64,000 nucleotides of DNA from Coprothermobacter sp. (GTDB lineage: Bacteria; Caldisericota; Caldisericia; Cryosericales; Cryosericaceae): the NCBI GenBank assembly GCA_013824685.1, contig PNOG01000022.1, positions 1-64,000 of the forward strand, in the 5' to 3' direction. Positions within the stretch are counted from its first letter, which is position 1; each line of letters opens with the position of its first letter. The notes below the pieces were generated by a model. The model was not told where the DNA came from, ran no database searches, and worked only from the letters and a program-made list of their open reading frames with translations. Positions 42,332-50,581 of the stretch are shown one piece after another. A program made the translations under genes and the position numbers.

Positions 42332-43386
42332 GCGATCCTCGATTCGGCGGCGTCGCGACCACGACCAAACCAGGTGCAGATGGCGTGGCAGCCAACTCGT
42401 TTCCTCTTGTGTCCATCAGTATCATCACGTACAACCAGGCCCAGTGGATACGCGCGTGCATCGAGAGTGCGCTGGTCCAGGACTATCCCAACCTGGAAAT
42501 CGTCGTGGCTGACGACAGAAGCACCGATGGAACAAACGAAATCGTACAGTCTCTGGCGCTGGAGTATCCAGGTATCGTCAAGCCCGTTTTTTCGCAGGTG
42601 AACGAGGGCATCACTCGCAACAGCAACAAGGCCCTGAGGCACTGTAAAGGCAAGTATGTGGCACTGTGCGCTGGTGACGACGTCCTCTTGCCGGACAAGG
42701 TTCGTAAGCAGGTCGCGTGGCTTGAGGAGGACGACCGCAGAGTGCTAGTTGGCCACTACGTGGATGTCAAGAACGTGACCCTCGAAACATCGGAGGGGAT
42801 CTACAGGACGGGCCCGGCAGGCGAGCAAGGCGTGGGGTGCCGGGAAGTCGTTCGCCACGGAGCAGGGTCGACCTTCCTGGGCAGCTCAGTCATGGTCAAG
42901 CGGGTAGCTCTTCCACGATGCGGCTTTGACGACCGTATCGACGTAGCGTCAGACTGGAAACTCATCATCGATGTCATCGGAGAGTCGGGCGCGTGGGGAA
43001 CTGTCCCCGAGGTGTTGTCAGTCTACCGGAGGCATGGTGGCAACACGACGCTGCTGAGACGGCGACAGATCATGGACGATACCATCAGGACGCTCGGTCT
43101 TGTGGAATCGGAACGGCCTTGGCTGAGGGCAGAGGTCACGCCGATACGGCGGCTCTACGAATACGCATGGAACAAGGAGCTCTTTCTGGAGGCTGACCCC
43201 GGTGCCGACAGGCGCACCATCGCCAAGGCAATACTTCGACCGCCTCCTGGCGTGCCGAGGTGGAAAGCACTGGCGCTCCTGGTTGCGATGTGTATTGGCG
43301 GCAGGCGATTGCGCGATGTCCTGAATGCCAGAGAGGCACGCAAGCGTGTTGGGTCACCGTCTCACCCGCTTGGAGCCGACACATGA
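42328..43386 (+). CDS. Glycosyltransferase family 2
   Basis: 352 aa. GT-A fold: [20 protein letters not shown] at the N-terminus, the ADDRSTDGT nucleotide loop and CAGDDVLLP as the metal-binding DxD-like motif. No transmembrane segments. Adds one sugar of the repeat unit; donor and acceptor unknown. Overlaps both neighbours by 4 bp. Confidence 0.88.
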   Translation: MSDPRFGGVATTTKPGADGVAANSFPLVSISIITYNQAQWIRACIESALVQDYPNLEIVVADDRSTDGTNEIVQSLALEYPGIVKPVFSQVNEGITRNSNKALRHCKGKYVALCAGDDVLLPDKVRKQVAWLEEDDRRVLVGHYVDVKNVTLETSEGIYRTGPAGEQGVGCREVVRHGAGSTFLGSSVMVKRVALPRCGFDDRIDVASDWKLIIDVIGESGAWGTVPEVLSVYRRHGGNTTLLRRRQIMDDTIRTLGLVESERPWLRAEVTPIRRLYEYAWNKELFLEADPGADRRTIAKAILRPPPGVPRWKALALLVAMCIGGRRLRDVLNAREARKRVGSPSHPLGADT

Positions 43387-44228
43387 GTTCCACATCCTCG
43401 CAGCCTCTCATCAGCATATGCGTTGGCTCGTACAACCATGGCAAGTTCATCTCAGCAGCACTCGACAGTGTGCTGGCCGACACCTACGGCAACAAGGAGG
43501 TCGTCGTAGCCGATGATGGTTCGACGGATGGGACGGCGGACCTAGTCGAAGCCTACGCGCTCCGTCAAGGAGCGTCCAGCGTACCGATCCGGTTGATCCG
43601 GAGGTCACACAGTGGCGCCGCGCAGACGTTCAATGCTGCCATCTCCGCGGCAGGAGGGGCGTATCTGGCGCTTCTGGCGAGCGATGACCAGCTGGTGTCT
43701 GGCGGGTTGGAGGCGAGGCAGTCCTATCTGGCGTCACACGAAAGGAAGTCGGTCGTGTTCGGCGATGCCCGCGTGATCGATGCTGAAGGATCTCTCACAT
43801 ATGGCAGTGCTCTCCGTGACATGTGGCATACCGATCCGCGACGGTACACCGATGACGCAACCCTCAGGCATGAGTTCATTTGCCACTGGGCTATGCCCGG
43901 CAGCGTGATCATGCTCGCGAGGAGTGCAATCGACACGGTCGGCCTGTTCGACCCCACACTGTCGGTCGAGGACTGGGATTTCTGCCTGCGAGCTGCTGCC
44001 CGAGGGGCAATAGGCTACGTCGACACCCCCGTTGCCTGCTATCGTCTTCATGGTGACAACAGCAATCTGTCGTCGACAGCGCGTCTGGGCCACTTGGTGG
44101 ACCTCAGGAGTACGTCATTGCGGCGCATGGGTGACTTTCGATTTCATGACCGCCTTGCGCTTCTCGGCTACGCCGCTAAGTGCACAGGGAGCATCACGCT
44201 CGAAGCCGTGCGTCGGGTGTTCCGATGA
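43383..44228 (+). CDS. Glycosyltransferase family 2
   Basis: 281 aa from ATG 43383, overlapping the preceding stop. ISICVGSYNHGKFISAALDS, VVADDGSTDGTADLVE and LASDDQLV mark the GT-A domain, and VEDWDFCLRAAARG the catalytic-base region. Related to the genes on both sides, so the three probably act in sequence. Confidence 0.88.
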   Translation: MSSTSSQPLISICVGSYNHGKFISAALDSVLADTYGNKEVVVADDGSTDGTADLVEAYALRQGASSVPIRLIRRSHSGAAQTFNAAISAAGGAYLALLASDDQLVSGGLEARQSYLASHERKSVVFGDARVIDAEGSLTYGSALRDMWHTDPRRYTDDATLRHEFICHWAMPGSVIMLARSAIDTVGLFDPTLSVEDWDFCLRAAARGAIGYVDTPVACYRLHGDNSNLSSTARLGHLVDLRSTSLRRMGDFRFHDRLALLGYAAKCTGSITLEAVRRVFR

Positions 44229-45202
44229 GTGGACAAGTCACCATACTCCTAGCTACCCACAACGGTCACAGATGGCTGGCACCGCTGGTTCATAGCATAC
44301 AGGAACAGACGTATCCCGACTGGCGACTCATGGTGCTGGATGACGGTTCAACTGACGACACGCCCGAATTGACGAGAGATCTCCTCGAACGGGAGAAGCG
44401 TGCGGTTCTCCAGGTGAGCACGCTTCACAGGGGGGCAGTCGGCACATTCGAGGAGCTGCTCTCTACGGTGTCGACCCCATACTTCGCCCTCTGTGACCAG
44501 GATGACGTCTGGCAGCCGCGTAAGCTCGAGGAGTCTGTTGAGCTTCTCGAGAGGACGGGTACAGAGCTGGTCTACACAGACCTCGTGGTCGTCGATGAAG
44601 ATCTGTGCCAGGTCGCGGCTTCCATGTGGAAGTACTCTCAGATTGTGCCGGTGCGCGGCAAGGCACTGATCCCATTGCTTCTGAGGAATGCTGTGACCGG
44701 CTGTACGATTGTCGGACGCACCGCTCTCCTCACGAGAGCACTTCCCTTTCCTCCGGGGATTCCGATGCATGACTGGTGGCTGGCCGTCGTCGCGGCCAGC
44801 GGGAGAGGCGTTGAACCCTTGACCCATCCTAGTGTGCTCTATCGTCAGCACGGACAGAATGAGCTCGGTGCATCCGCCCTGTCGTTGAGCTCCCTCAGGC
44901 GGCGCCAGTCCCGTCAGGGTGGATCGCTCTCGCAGTATCTGGACGGACGCATCCAGTCGAGGCTGGCAATGGTCATGGCACTTCGGGCCATGGGAATCGA
45001 CAGAGAGCCGCGGTTCTTGTCCTGGTTCTATCGGAGGACCGGCGCAGTGCGTTTCGTGGTGGCTCCCGTGTACTTTATCTATGCGTTGACCCATGCAGGG
45101 ATTCTTGGCGTCCGTGCGTTGGGGGTTGACCTGATGCTGAGTTGCTGGCCGGTAGGCGTTACCAGGACCCGGCTGGTCACGGGGGGGAACAATGTCGAGT
45201 AG
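44225..45202 (+). CDS. Glycosyltransferase family 2, rhamnosyltransferase-like
   Basis: 325 aa from ATG 44225 (ATGA overlap). TILLATHNGHRWLAPLVHSI, VLDDGSTDDTPEL, CDQDDVWQPRKLE and MHDWWLAVVAAS are characteristic of rhamnosyltransferase-type GT2 enzymes, which fits the dTDP-rhamnose genes upstream. A C-terminal hydrophobic stretch (FVVAPVYFIYALTHAG) may associate it with the membrane. Confidence 0.88.
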   Translation: MSGQVTILLATHNGHRWLAPLVHSIQEQTYPDWRLMVLDDGSTDDTPELTRDLLEREKRAVLQVSTLHRGAVGTFEELLSTVSTPYFALCDQDDVWQPRKLEESVELLERTGTELVYTDLVVVDEDLCQVAASMWKYSQIVPVRGKALIPLLLRNAVTGCTIVGRTALLTRALPFPPGIPMHDWWLAVVAASGRGVEPLTHPSVLYRQHGQNELGASALSLSSLRRRQSRQGGSLSQYLDGRIQSRLAMVMALRAMGIDREPRFLSWFYRRTGAVRFVVAPVYFIYALTHAGILGVRALGVDLMLSCWPVGVTRTRLVTGGNNVE

Positions 45203-45971
45203 CCGGCGCATTCGCGCAGTGCAGTTCAGGGACCTGGTGCGTGAACTGACGCGCAAGGAGTTGAAGGTCCGCTACCGCAACAGTTTCCTGGGCTACATCT
45301 GGTCGGTTGCATCGCCGGCTGCTCAGGCTCTCGTGTACTTCTTCGCATTCAAGGTCGTGGTCCGCATAGCGGTCGACGACTACGGGCTCTTCCTGATTGC
45401 CGGCTTGTTCGTCTGGCAGTGGTTCATCAACTCGCTGACTGTCTGTACCGGCGTTTTTCTCACCAACGTGTCGCTCATCAAGAAGGTTGCTTTTCCTAGA
45501 CAAGCGTTGCCCCTGGCGAGCGTGCTCAATGATTGCCTCCATTTCCTGCTGTCGCTTCCGGTCATTGCCGTCGTGGCTGCGGTCTATGGGGTGTTCCCTC
45601 GGCTGTCATGGCTCTATGGACTGCCGATCCTGGTGTTCCTGCAATTCCTGCTTGTCCTAGGATGCGGATTGCTCGTGTCGTCGATAAACTTGTTCTTCCG
45701 GGATCTTGAGCGCCTGGTGACAATCCTGCTGAGTATTGTTTTCTACGCCACGCCGATCATCTACCCGCTGGACATGCTGCCTTCGCGATTCCGGCCTCTC
45801 GTCTTCCTGAACCCGATGACTCCGCTCGTGGTAAACTACCGCAGTGTCTTGCTCGATGGCGTACTCCAGTGGCAGTACGTGGGGTTGTCGCTTGCGTACG
45901 GATTGGTCTGGTTGGGCATTGGCTGGTGCGTGTTTGCTCGCCTGCGCTGGCGGTTTGCGGAGGCGCTATGA
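45192..45971 (+). CDS. wzm: ABC-2 type polysaccharide export permease (Wzm)
   Basis: 259 aa with six transmembrane helices. RDLVRELTRKELKVRYRNSFLGYIWSV-like N-terminal amphipathic start is the hallmark of Wzm/TagG/KpsM exporters. Partner of the ATPase gene that follows. Overlaps the rhamnosyltransferase gene by 11 bp. Exports a lipid-linked, fully built glycan to the outside of the cytoplasmic membrane. Confidence 0.92.
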   Translation: MSSSRRIRAVQFRDLVRELTRKELKVRYRNSFLGYIWSVASPAAQALVYFFAFKVVVRIAVDDYGLFLIAGLFVWQWFINSLTVCTGVFLTNVSLIKKVAFPRQALPLASVLNDCLHFLLSLPVIAVVAAVYGVFPRLSWLYGLPILVFLQFLLVLGCGLLVSSINLFFRDLERLVTILLSIVFYATPIIYPLDMLPSRFRPLVFLNPMTPLVVNYRSVLLDGVLQWQYVGLSLAYGLVWLGIGWCVFARLRWRFAEAL

Positions 45972-46705
45972 ACTTGGGGGAGATTCGTGTCGAGCATGCC
46001 AGCAAGAGCTACCCTCTCTACTACAGGCTGACCGCGGGGTTCAAGAGTTTCCTGTTTCACCTCCCGTCTGCCCTGAACAGCATGCGGAATGCTCGTTTTG
46101 AAGCACTGCACGATGTGACATTCAGTCTTGCACCAGGGGAGTCGCTGGGCATCATTGGGCGCAACGGGGCCGGGAAGAGCACCATGCTGTCTCTGCTGGC
46201 AGGGGTCATGCTGCCGTCAGAAGGGATCGTGCAGACGTCTGGCCGCATAGCCCCGATTCTGGAGCTGGGCGCCGGGTTTCATCCGGACCTGTCCGGAGCA
46301 GAGAACATCATCCTGAACTCGGTGATTCTTGGGTCGACGCTTCGTGAGGCGCAGGATCACTTCAATGACATTGTTGCGTTCAGCGAACTCGCGGAGTTCA
46401 TCGAACAGCCGATACGAACTTACTCGAGCGGGATGCTGGTGCGGCTTGGGTTCTCAGTGGCCGTGCACATCCGACCCAAGATCCTCCTGATCGACGAAGT
46501 CCTAGCGGTTGGCGATGCCCCCTTTCAGGCCAAATCCCGGAAACGTTTGCTTGAGCTGCGAGAAGGAGGCTCGACCCTGGTCCTGGTCTCGCACTCGATG
46601 GAGGCCGTACGCGGCGTCTGCGACCGTGCCATCTGGCTCGAGCATGGCAGGGTGCGGGGCGAAGGCTCGGCGACCGGCGTGACTCAGGCGTATGAGTCTT
46701 CCTGA
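45968..46705 (+). CDS. wzt: ABC exporter ATPase (Wzt), without carbohydrate-binding tail
   Basis: 245 aa from ATG 45968 (ATGA overlap with wzm). Walker A GRNGAGKST, the Wzt-type loop LELGAGFHPDLSGAENI, signature YSSGMLVRLGFS, and Walker B ILLIDEVLAVGD. The protein ends right after the nucleotide-binding domain. O-antigen Wzt proteins with about 400 aa have a C-terminal domain that recognises a chain terminator; its absence indicates export without such a check, as in TagH-less or KpsT-like systems. Confidence 0.92.
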   Translation: MNLGEIRVEHASKSYPLYYRLTAGFKSFLFHLPSALNSMRNARFEALHDVTFSLAPGESLGIIGRNGAGKSTMLSLLAGVMLPSEGIVQTSGRIAPILELGAGFHPDLSGAENIILNSVILGSTLREAQDHFNDIVAFSELAEFIEQPIRTYSSGMLVRLGFSVAVHIRPKILLIDEVLAVGDAPFQAKSRKRLLELREGGSTLVLVSHSMEAVRGVCDRAIWLEHGRVRGEGSATGVTQAYESS

Positions 46706-47648
46706 CACCGCTGTCACAGCTTTGGTCACCCTCACTCTGAACGCCGGCACGACTGCAGTTGCTGTGATCGCAGGCGTACAGTCGCAGCGCCTGCAGCCGC
46801 AAGTATGGCTGGTGCTGGATTCGGGCTCCTCCGACGGTACAGTGCAAGCCTTCACACAAGCCGGTGCCGACGTGGTGCCAGTGGACAGAGCACTGTTCGA
46901 CCATGCCGCAACACGGCAGATGGCGGTCGACCGGCTGGATGGGGCAGACGCCGTCGTGTTCATGACGCAGGATGCCGCGCTTGCGGACGCCGACGCGCTG
47001 GGCACGCTGGTTGCGTGCCTGGAGGACCCGCGGATCGGCGTGGCATATGGCCGGCAGGTCCCACGGCCGGGTGCAGGCGCCATCGAGCGCCATGCCCGGC
47101 TGTTCAACTACCCGGATGCCGGAGCCGTGCACATGATGGACGATGCGGCGAGGCTCGGCATCAAGGCGGCCTTCTGCTCCAACTCCTTCGCCGCTTGGCG
47201 GCGCTCAGCACTGCTTTCGGTGGGGGGCTTCCCGTCCCCGTGCATCCTGGGCGAGGACATGCTGACTGCCGCACGGCTGCTTCAAGCCGGGTACGGCGTC
47301 GTGTACTGTGCCGACGCTCACGTGGTCCATTCGCATGCCCTGACGGCAGGTGGGGAGGCCCGGCGCTATTTCGACACCGGCGTCATGCATGTGGACAACG
47401 CGTGGCTCCTTGAGGCATTCGGGTCCGCCGGGGGCGAGGGGATACGCTTCGTCTGGTCCGAGGTGCGTTACCTGGCGACGCGCGGCGCAGTCCTGCGTAT
47501 TCCCGAAGCCCTCGTGCGCGACGTTGTCAAGCTGGCCGCGTACCATCTGGGACGCGCGTATCGGCTCCTGCCCAGGGACTGGTGCCGCAGGATGAGCATG
47601 AACCCAGGGTACTGGGACCACGGGAGGGGAGACCATGCGACGACGTAG
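46692..47648 (+). CDS. Glycosyltransferase family 2, rhamnosyltransferase-like
   Basis: 318 aa, starting 14 bp inside wzt. LVTLTLNAG, VLDSGSSDGTVQ and FMTQDAALADADAL fit GT2 rhamnosyltransferases (VEx..N, QDA motif). CSNSFAAWRRSALLSVGGFP and LGEDMLTAARLLQAGY complete the catalytic domain. GC-rich again, like the rml genes. Confidence 0.87.
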   Translation: MSLPDTAVTALVTLTLNAGTTAVAVIAGVQSQRLQPQVWLVLDSGSSDGTVQAFTQAGADVVPVDRALFDHAATRQMAVDRLDGADAVVFMTQDAALADADALGTLVACLEDPRIGVAYGRQVPRPGAGAIERHARLFNYPDAGAVHMMDDAARLGIKAAFCSNSFAAWRRSALLSVGGFPSPCILGEDMLTAARLLQAGYGVVYCADAHVVHSHALTAGGEARRYFDTGVMHVDNAWLLEAFGSAGGEGIRFVWSEVRYLATRGAVLRIPEALVRDVVKLAAYHLGRAYRLLPRDWCRRMSMNPGYWDHGRGDHATT

Positions 47649-48990
47649 CCTGCGTCCTCTCCTTGATGCCCTCTGCCTGCTGGCGGCGTTCCTGCTGGCC
47701 CTGCTGGTGCGCTTCCGCTTCGAGACGTCGACCATCGACGTGCAATGGTATTGGGTATCGCTGGGACTGTTCGCCGGTGTGGACATCGGCTACCTGTACC
47801 TGCGGGGGATGTATGACAACGGGCACGTCACCGCGGACCGGACCGCCGTCGTGGTCGACGGACTCGTCTACGCGACGTTCCTGTACCTGCTGGTGGCCTA
47901 CCTGGTCAAGAACACGCTGTTCTCCCGCCTGACGCTTGTGTACTTCCTTGTCCTGTCCTTTGTCCTGCAAGTAGCACTGGAGAGGGTCATGGTCGCCGTC
48001 CGGCGACGCAGGTATGCGCGCGGCATAGACCTTGTGCCTGCCGCCCTTGCCGGCAGTGTGGACGACTTGGCAGCAGCCGGCCTGGACGCGCTCAGCCTTC
48101 AGCGAGGGCTGGGGATGCGGCTGCTGCAGACTGAGGGTAGGGTGGTCACGGCGGGTTCCTCTTCCGAACTTGAGGTACTGCTGGACGTCGGCACGGCACG
48201 CGCCGTCTTGCTGGCGTCGCCCCTGCCCGACACGTCACAGATCGTAGAACTGTGCCTGCGTCGTTACGTCACCGTCTATGCGCTCGGCGGCACCGTGCAC
48301 ACTTTGCCGTATCCCTCCGATGTCCTGTTCGTGGACCACACGCCGGTGCTCAGGGTGAGGGACCTCCTCGTTGCCGGCGTGGGCGCGCGCGTCAAGCGCC
48401 TCATGGACGTCGTGCTGGCGGGGCTGGGTGTCGTGATCCTTTCACCGCTCCTGCTGGTCCTCGCGGTGCTGGTGAAGCTCACGTCGCGCGGGCCCGTTCT
48501 GTTTGGGCACCGACGCCTGGGCGAAGGGGGCAGGCCCATCTGGGTCTTCAAGTTCCGTTCCATGATGGTGGACGCCGAGGCGCGCCTGCAGGTCCTGCTT
48601 ACCGCCGATCCCTCCCTGCGCACAGAGTACGAAGCGACGTACAAGCTGAGGAACGACCCGCGAGTCACGCGGCTGGGACGCTGGCTGCGCCGGACGTCGC
48701 TGGACGAGCTGCCCCAGTTGCTCAACGTCCTCCACGGTGACCTCTCACTGGTCGGACCGCGTCCTATCGTCGCGGACGAGATTGCCAAGTATGGCCCAGC
48801 GTCTGCTGCCATCCTACGGGTTCGTCCTGGTGTCACCGGCCTGTGGCAGATCAGCGGGCGCAGTGACCTGGACTATGCCGAGCGCGTGCGGCTGGACATG
48901 GACTACATCACGCACTGGAGCCTATGGCTGGACCTGCGCATCCTTGCGGCTACGATTCCCGCGGTTCTGCGCAGAAAGGGAGCGCGCTAG
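47635..48990 (+). CDS. Undecaprenyl-phosphate hexose phosphotransferase (WbaP-type)
   Basis: 451-aa polyprenyl glycosylphosphotransferase that starts glycan assembly by transferring a sugar 1-phosphate to undecaprenyl phosphate. Four N-terminal transmembrane helices (about 5-115), a central nucleotide-binding-like domain, and the catalytic domain from about residue 254: KRLMDVVLAGLGVVILSP, FKFRSMMVDAE, DELPQLLNVLHGDLSLVGPRP and PGVTGLWQISGR. Which hexose is used is not determinable. It overlaps the preceding gene by 14 bp and closes the operon. Confidence 0.92.
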   Translation: MRRRSLRPLLDALCLLAAFLLALLVRFRFETSTIDVQWYWVSLGLFAGVDIGYLYLRGMYDNGHVTADRTAVVVDGLVYATFLYLLVAYLVKNTLFSRLTLVYFLVLSFVLQVALERVMVAVRRRRYARGIDLVPAALAGSVDDLAAAGLDALSLQRGLGMRLLQTEGRVVTAGSSSELEVLLDVGTARAVLLASPLPDTSQIVELCLRRYVTVYALGGTVHTLPYPSDVLFVDHTPVLRVRDLLVAGVGARVKRLMDVVLAGLGVVILSPLLLVLAVLVKLTSRGPVLFGHRRLGEGGRPIWVFKFRSMMVDAEARLQVLLTADPSLRTEYEATYKLRNDPRVTRLGRWLRRTSLDELPQLLNVLHGDLSLVGPRPIVADEIAKYGPASAAILRVRPGVTGLWQISGRSDLDYAERVRLDMDYITHWSLWLDLRILAATIPAVLRRKGAR

Positions 48991-49063
48991 TACGGGCAGT
49001 ACAGGGTCAACTGGTAAAGAGCGCTATGAGTGGTAAATCAGCGCCCGAGGCAGAGGCAGGATC

Positions 49064-49088
49064 GGATTCCCGCTTGCGCGGGAATGAT
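49064..49088. repeat. dRS3-like palindromic repeat, copy 1
   Basis: GGATTCCCGC..GCGGGAAT: the arms ATTCCC (49066-49071) and GGGAAT (49080-49085) are separated by eight bases, the same layout as neisserial dRS3 elements and widespread genomic REPs. It sits in the 230-bp gap after the phosphotransferase gene; a T-rich stretch (CTCTTTTTCC) follows, so it may also terminate that operon. Confidence 0.75.
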
Positions 49089-49220
49089 GGATGAAAGGCG
49101 GGAAGGTCTTCCTCTTTTTCCTCTGCTGCTGCCTGGCAGTCATGAGGGTTGAATTTCTGACAGGTAGACATCCAAAGCTTCTGCCCAGAGGACGTTGAGA
49201 TATCTTCCTTGCGTCAGTTT

Positions 49221-50261
49221 TCATGAGACTGTTCTCTGTGGCCGTTCGGTGAGCAGGTTTGTCACGATGCGAACGATGACGTCCTTTTCATCCGGCTTGC
49301 TTTCTGCGATCAACAGTGTCGTAGCCACGAGGGCGGCGTCCGAGAACCGGCGTTCGCCAGATGCATCGTACAGAGCATAGTTCTTATCGAGGAACCACAG
49401 GAACAGTGCAGCCCCGATGCGTTTGTTTCCATCAAAGAACGCGTGGTTCTTCACCACAAGGTACAGCAGGTTGGCGGCTTTTGCCTCGACGCCGGGGTAC
49501 AGATCGGTACCGTCCCAGGTCTGCATCACTGCGCCCAGAGCGCTCTGGAGGCTGTTGTCTTTCTCCCGTCCAAACAGCTCCGAACCTCCGAAGCGTCTGC
49601 GCAGGTGCTGCACGATGCGGACTGCCTCGTTGTACTTCAGGGCATGGATGACTATTGTACCAGTAGCAGGAGCTGCCACGCGCTGATAGTCGTAGTCGTC
49701 CAGCAAGTCGAGCGCGAAGCTATACTCACCCACGACACGCAGGAGTGCTGTTGCCTCATCCCCCGTGAGTTCTCGCCGATTGGCCACGTCGGCAACCAGG
49801 CGGATGGCCTGATTGAGTTCCTGCAGGCGCCGCTCGTTGACTGAGTAGCCTTTGAGGAGGTGATCGCGCAGCACATTTGTGGCCCAGATGCGGAACTGTG
49901 TGCCACGTTTTGAGTTGACGCGATACCCGACTGCAATGGCAACGTCGAGGTTGAAATACTCGACTTGGTAGGTCTTTCCATCGGTGGCAGTTGTTGCATT
50001 TTTTGCAACAACTGAACTTCTCTCAAGTTCGCCATCGATGAACACCTTTCGCAAATGGCGAGATATGACTGATTTGTCTCGTTCAAAGAGGGTGGACATC
50101 TGATCTAGACTCAGCCATACCGTGTCGTGTTCAAATTGTACTTCCAGTTTCGCTGTACCGTCGGGAGCGTTGTACAGGATGATCTCGTCACCACGAGCGC
50201 CGACGATCGGCGAGGAGTTCTTGTCTTGATCTATCAGTTCATGGTTCCGCTTGCCGGGCAT
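49221..50261 (-). CDS. RhuM–Fic/DOC family protein
   Basis: 346 aa. The N-terminal part (about 20-130) is the RhuM-like 'virulence protein' domain (EHDTVWLSLDQMSTLFERDKS, then ISRHLRKVF and EYFNLDVAIAVGYRV), probably DNA-binding. The C-terminal part is a Fic domain with HAFFDGNKR at 273-281, an intact catalytic motif for AMPylation or related transfer. Such fusions are scattered accessory genes, sometimes toxin-like; no antitoxin gene is evident here. Opposite in strand to the polysaccharide genes and bracketed by dRS3-like repeats, consistent with insertion. Confidence 0.88.
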   Translation of the reverse strand: MPGKRNHELIDQDKNSSPIVGARGDEIILYNAPDGTAKLEVQFEHDTVWLSLDQMSTLFERDKSVISRHLRKVFIDGELERSSVVAKNATTATDGKTYQVEYFNLDVAIAVGYRVNSKRGTQFRIWATNVLRDHLLKGYSVNERRLQELNQAIRLVADVANRRELTGDEATALLRVVGEYSFALDLLDDYDYQRVAAPATGTIVIHALKYNEAVRIVQHLRRRFGGSELFGREKDNSLQSALGAVMQTWDGTDLYPGVEAKAANLLYLVVKNHAFFDGNKRIGAALFLWFLDKNYALYDASGERRFSDAALVATTLLIAESKPDEKDVIVRIVTNLLTERPQRTVS

Positions 50262-50581
50262 CCTCTTCCTCCTCGCGTTCTGCGTCAGCTATCGAAACGG
50301 CGCTGCTGCTCTCGCATACTAGTGTAGCATCATTATTCTTTGGGGTCAGATGGTAACTCCAGCCCAACGTGGCAAGTTGAGCATCTGGGACGGAGACGAG
50401 CGGAGAAGACAACGCAATGAATGGATTCCCGCCCGCGCGGGAATGACGGAACTTCACCGGACAGCGAACCTACCATTTCCGAACTACGCCCCTTGCATCG
50501 GACAAACATGCAGAACACCCTTGGATAGAGAAACATCCTCGGGCTCAGGGGTCTCTTTGCCAGCTGACTCCAAAGGACCGG
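50262..50581. other. Intergenic region with repeat remnants
   Basis: 320 bp without a supported gene between two minus-strand genes. It contains a TTTGGGGTCAG fragment (about 50339-50349) that matches the REP core of the RAYT family, and the second dRS3-like repeat (50423-50447). No clear promoter for the Fic gene is seen. Confidence 0.6.
50423..50447. repeat. dRS3-like palindromic repeat, copy 2
   Basis: Same type and orientation as 49064-49088: ATTCCC (50425-50430), eight bases, GGGAAT (50439-50444), embedded in TGGATTCCCGCC and GCGGGAATGACGG. It lies upstream of the RhuM-Fic gene, so the two copies flank it. Confidence 0.8.
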
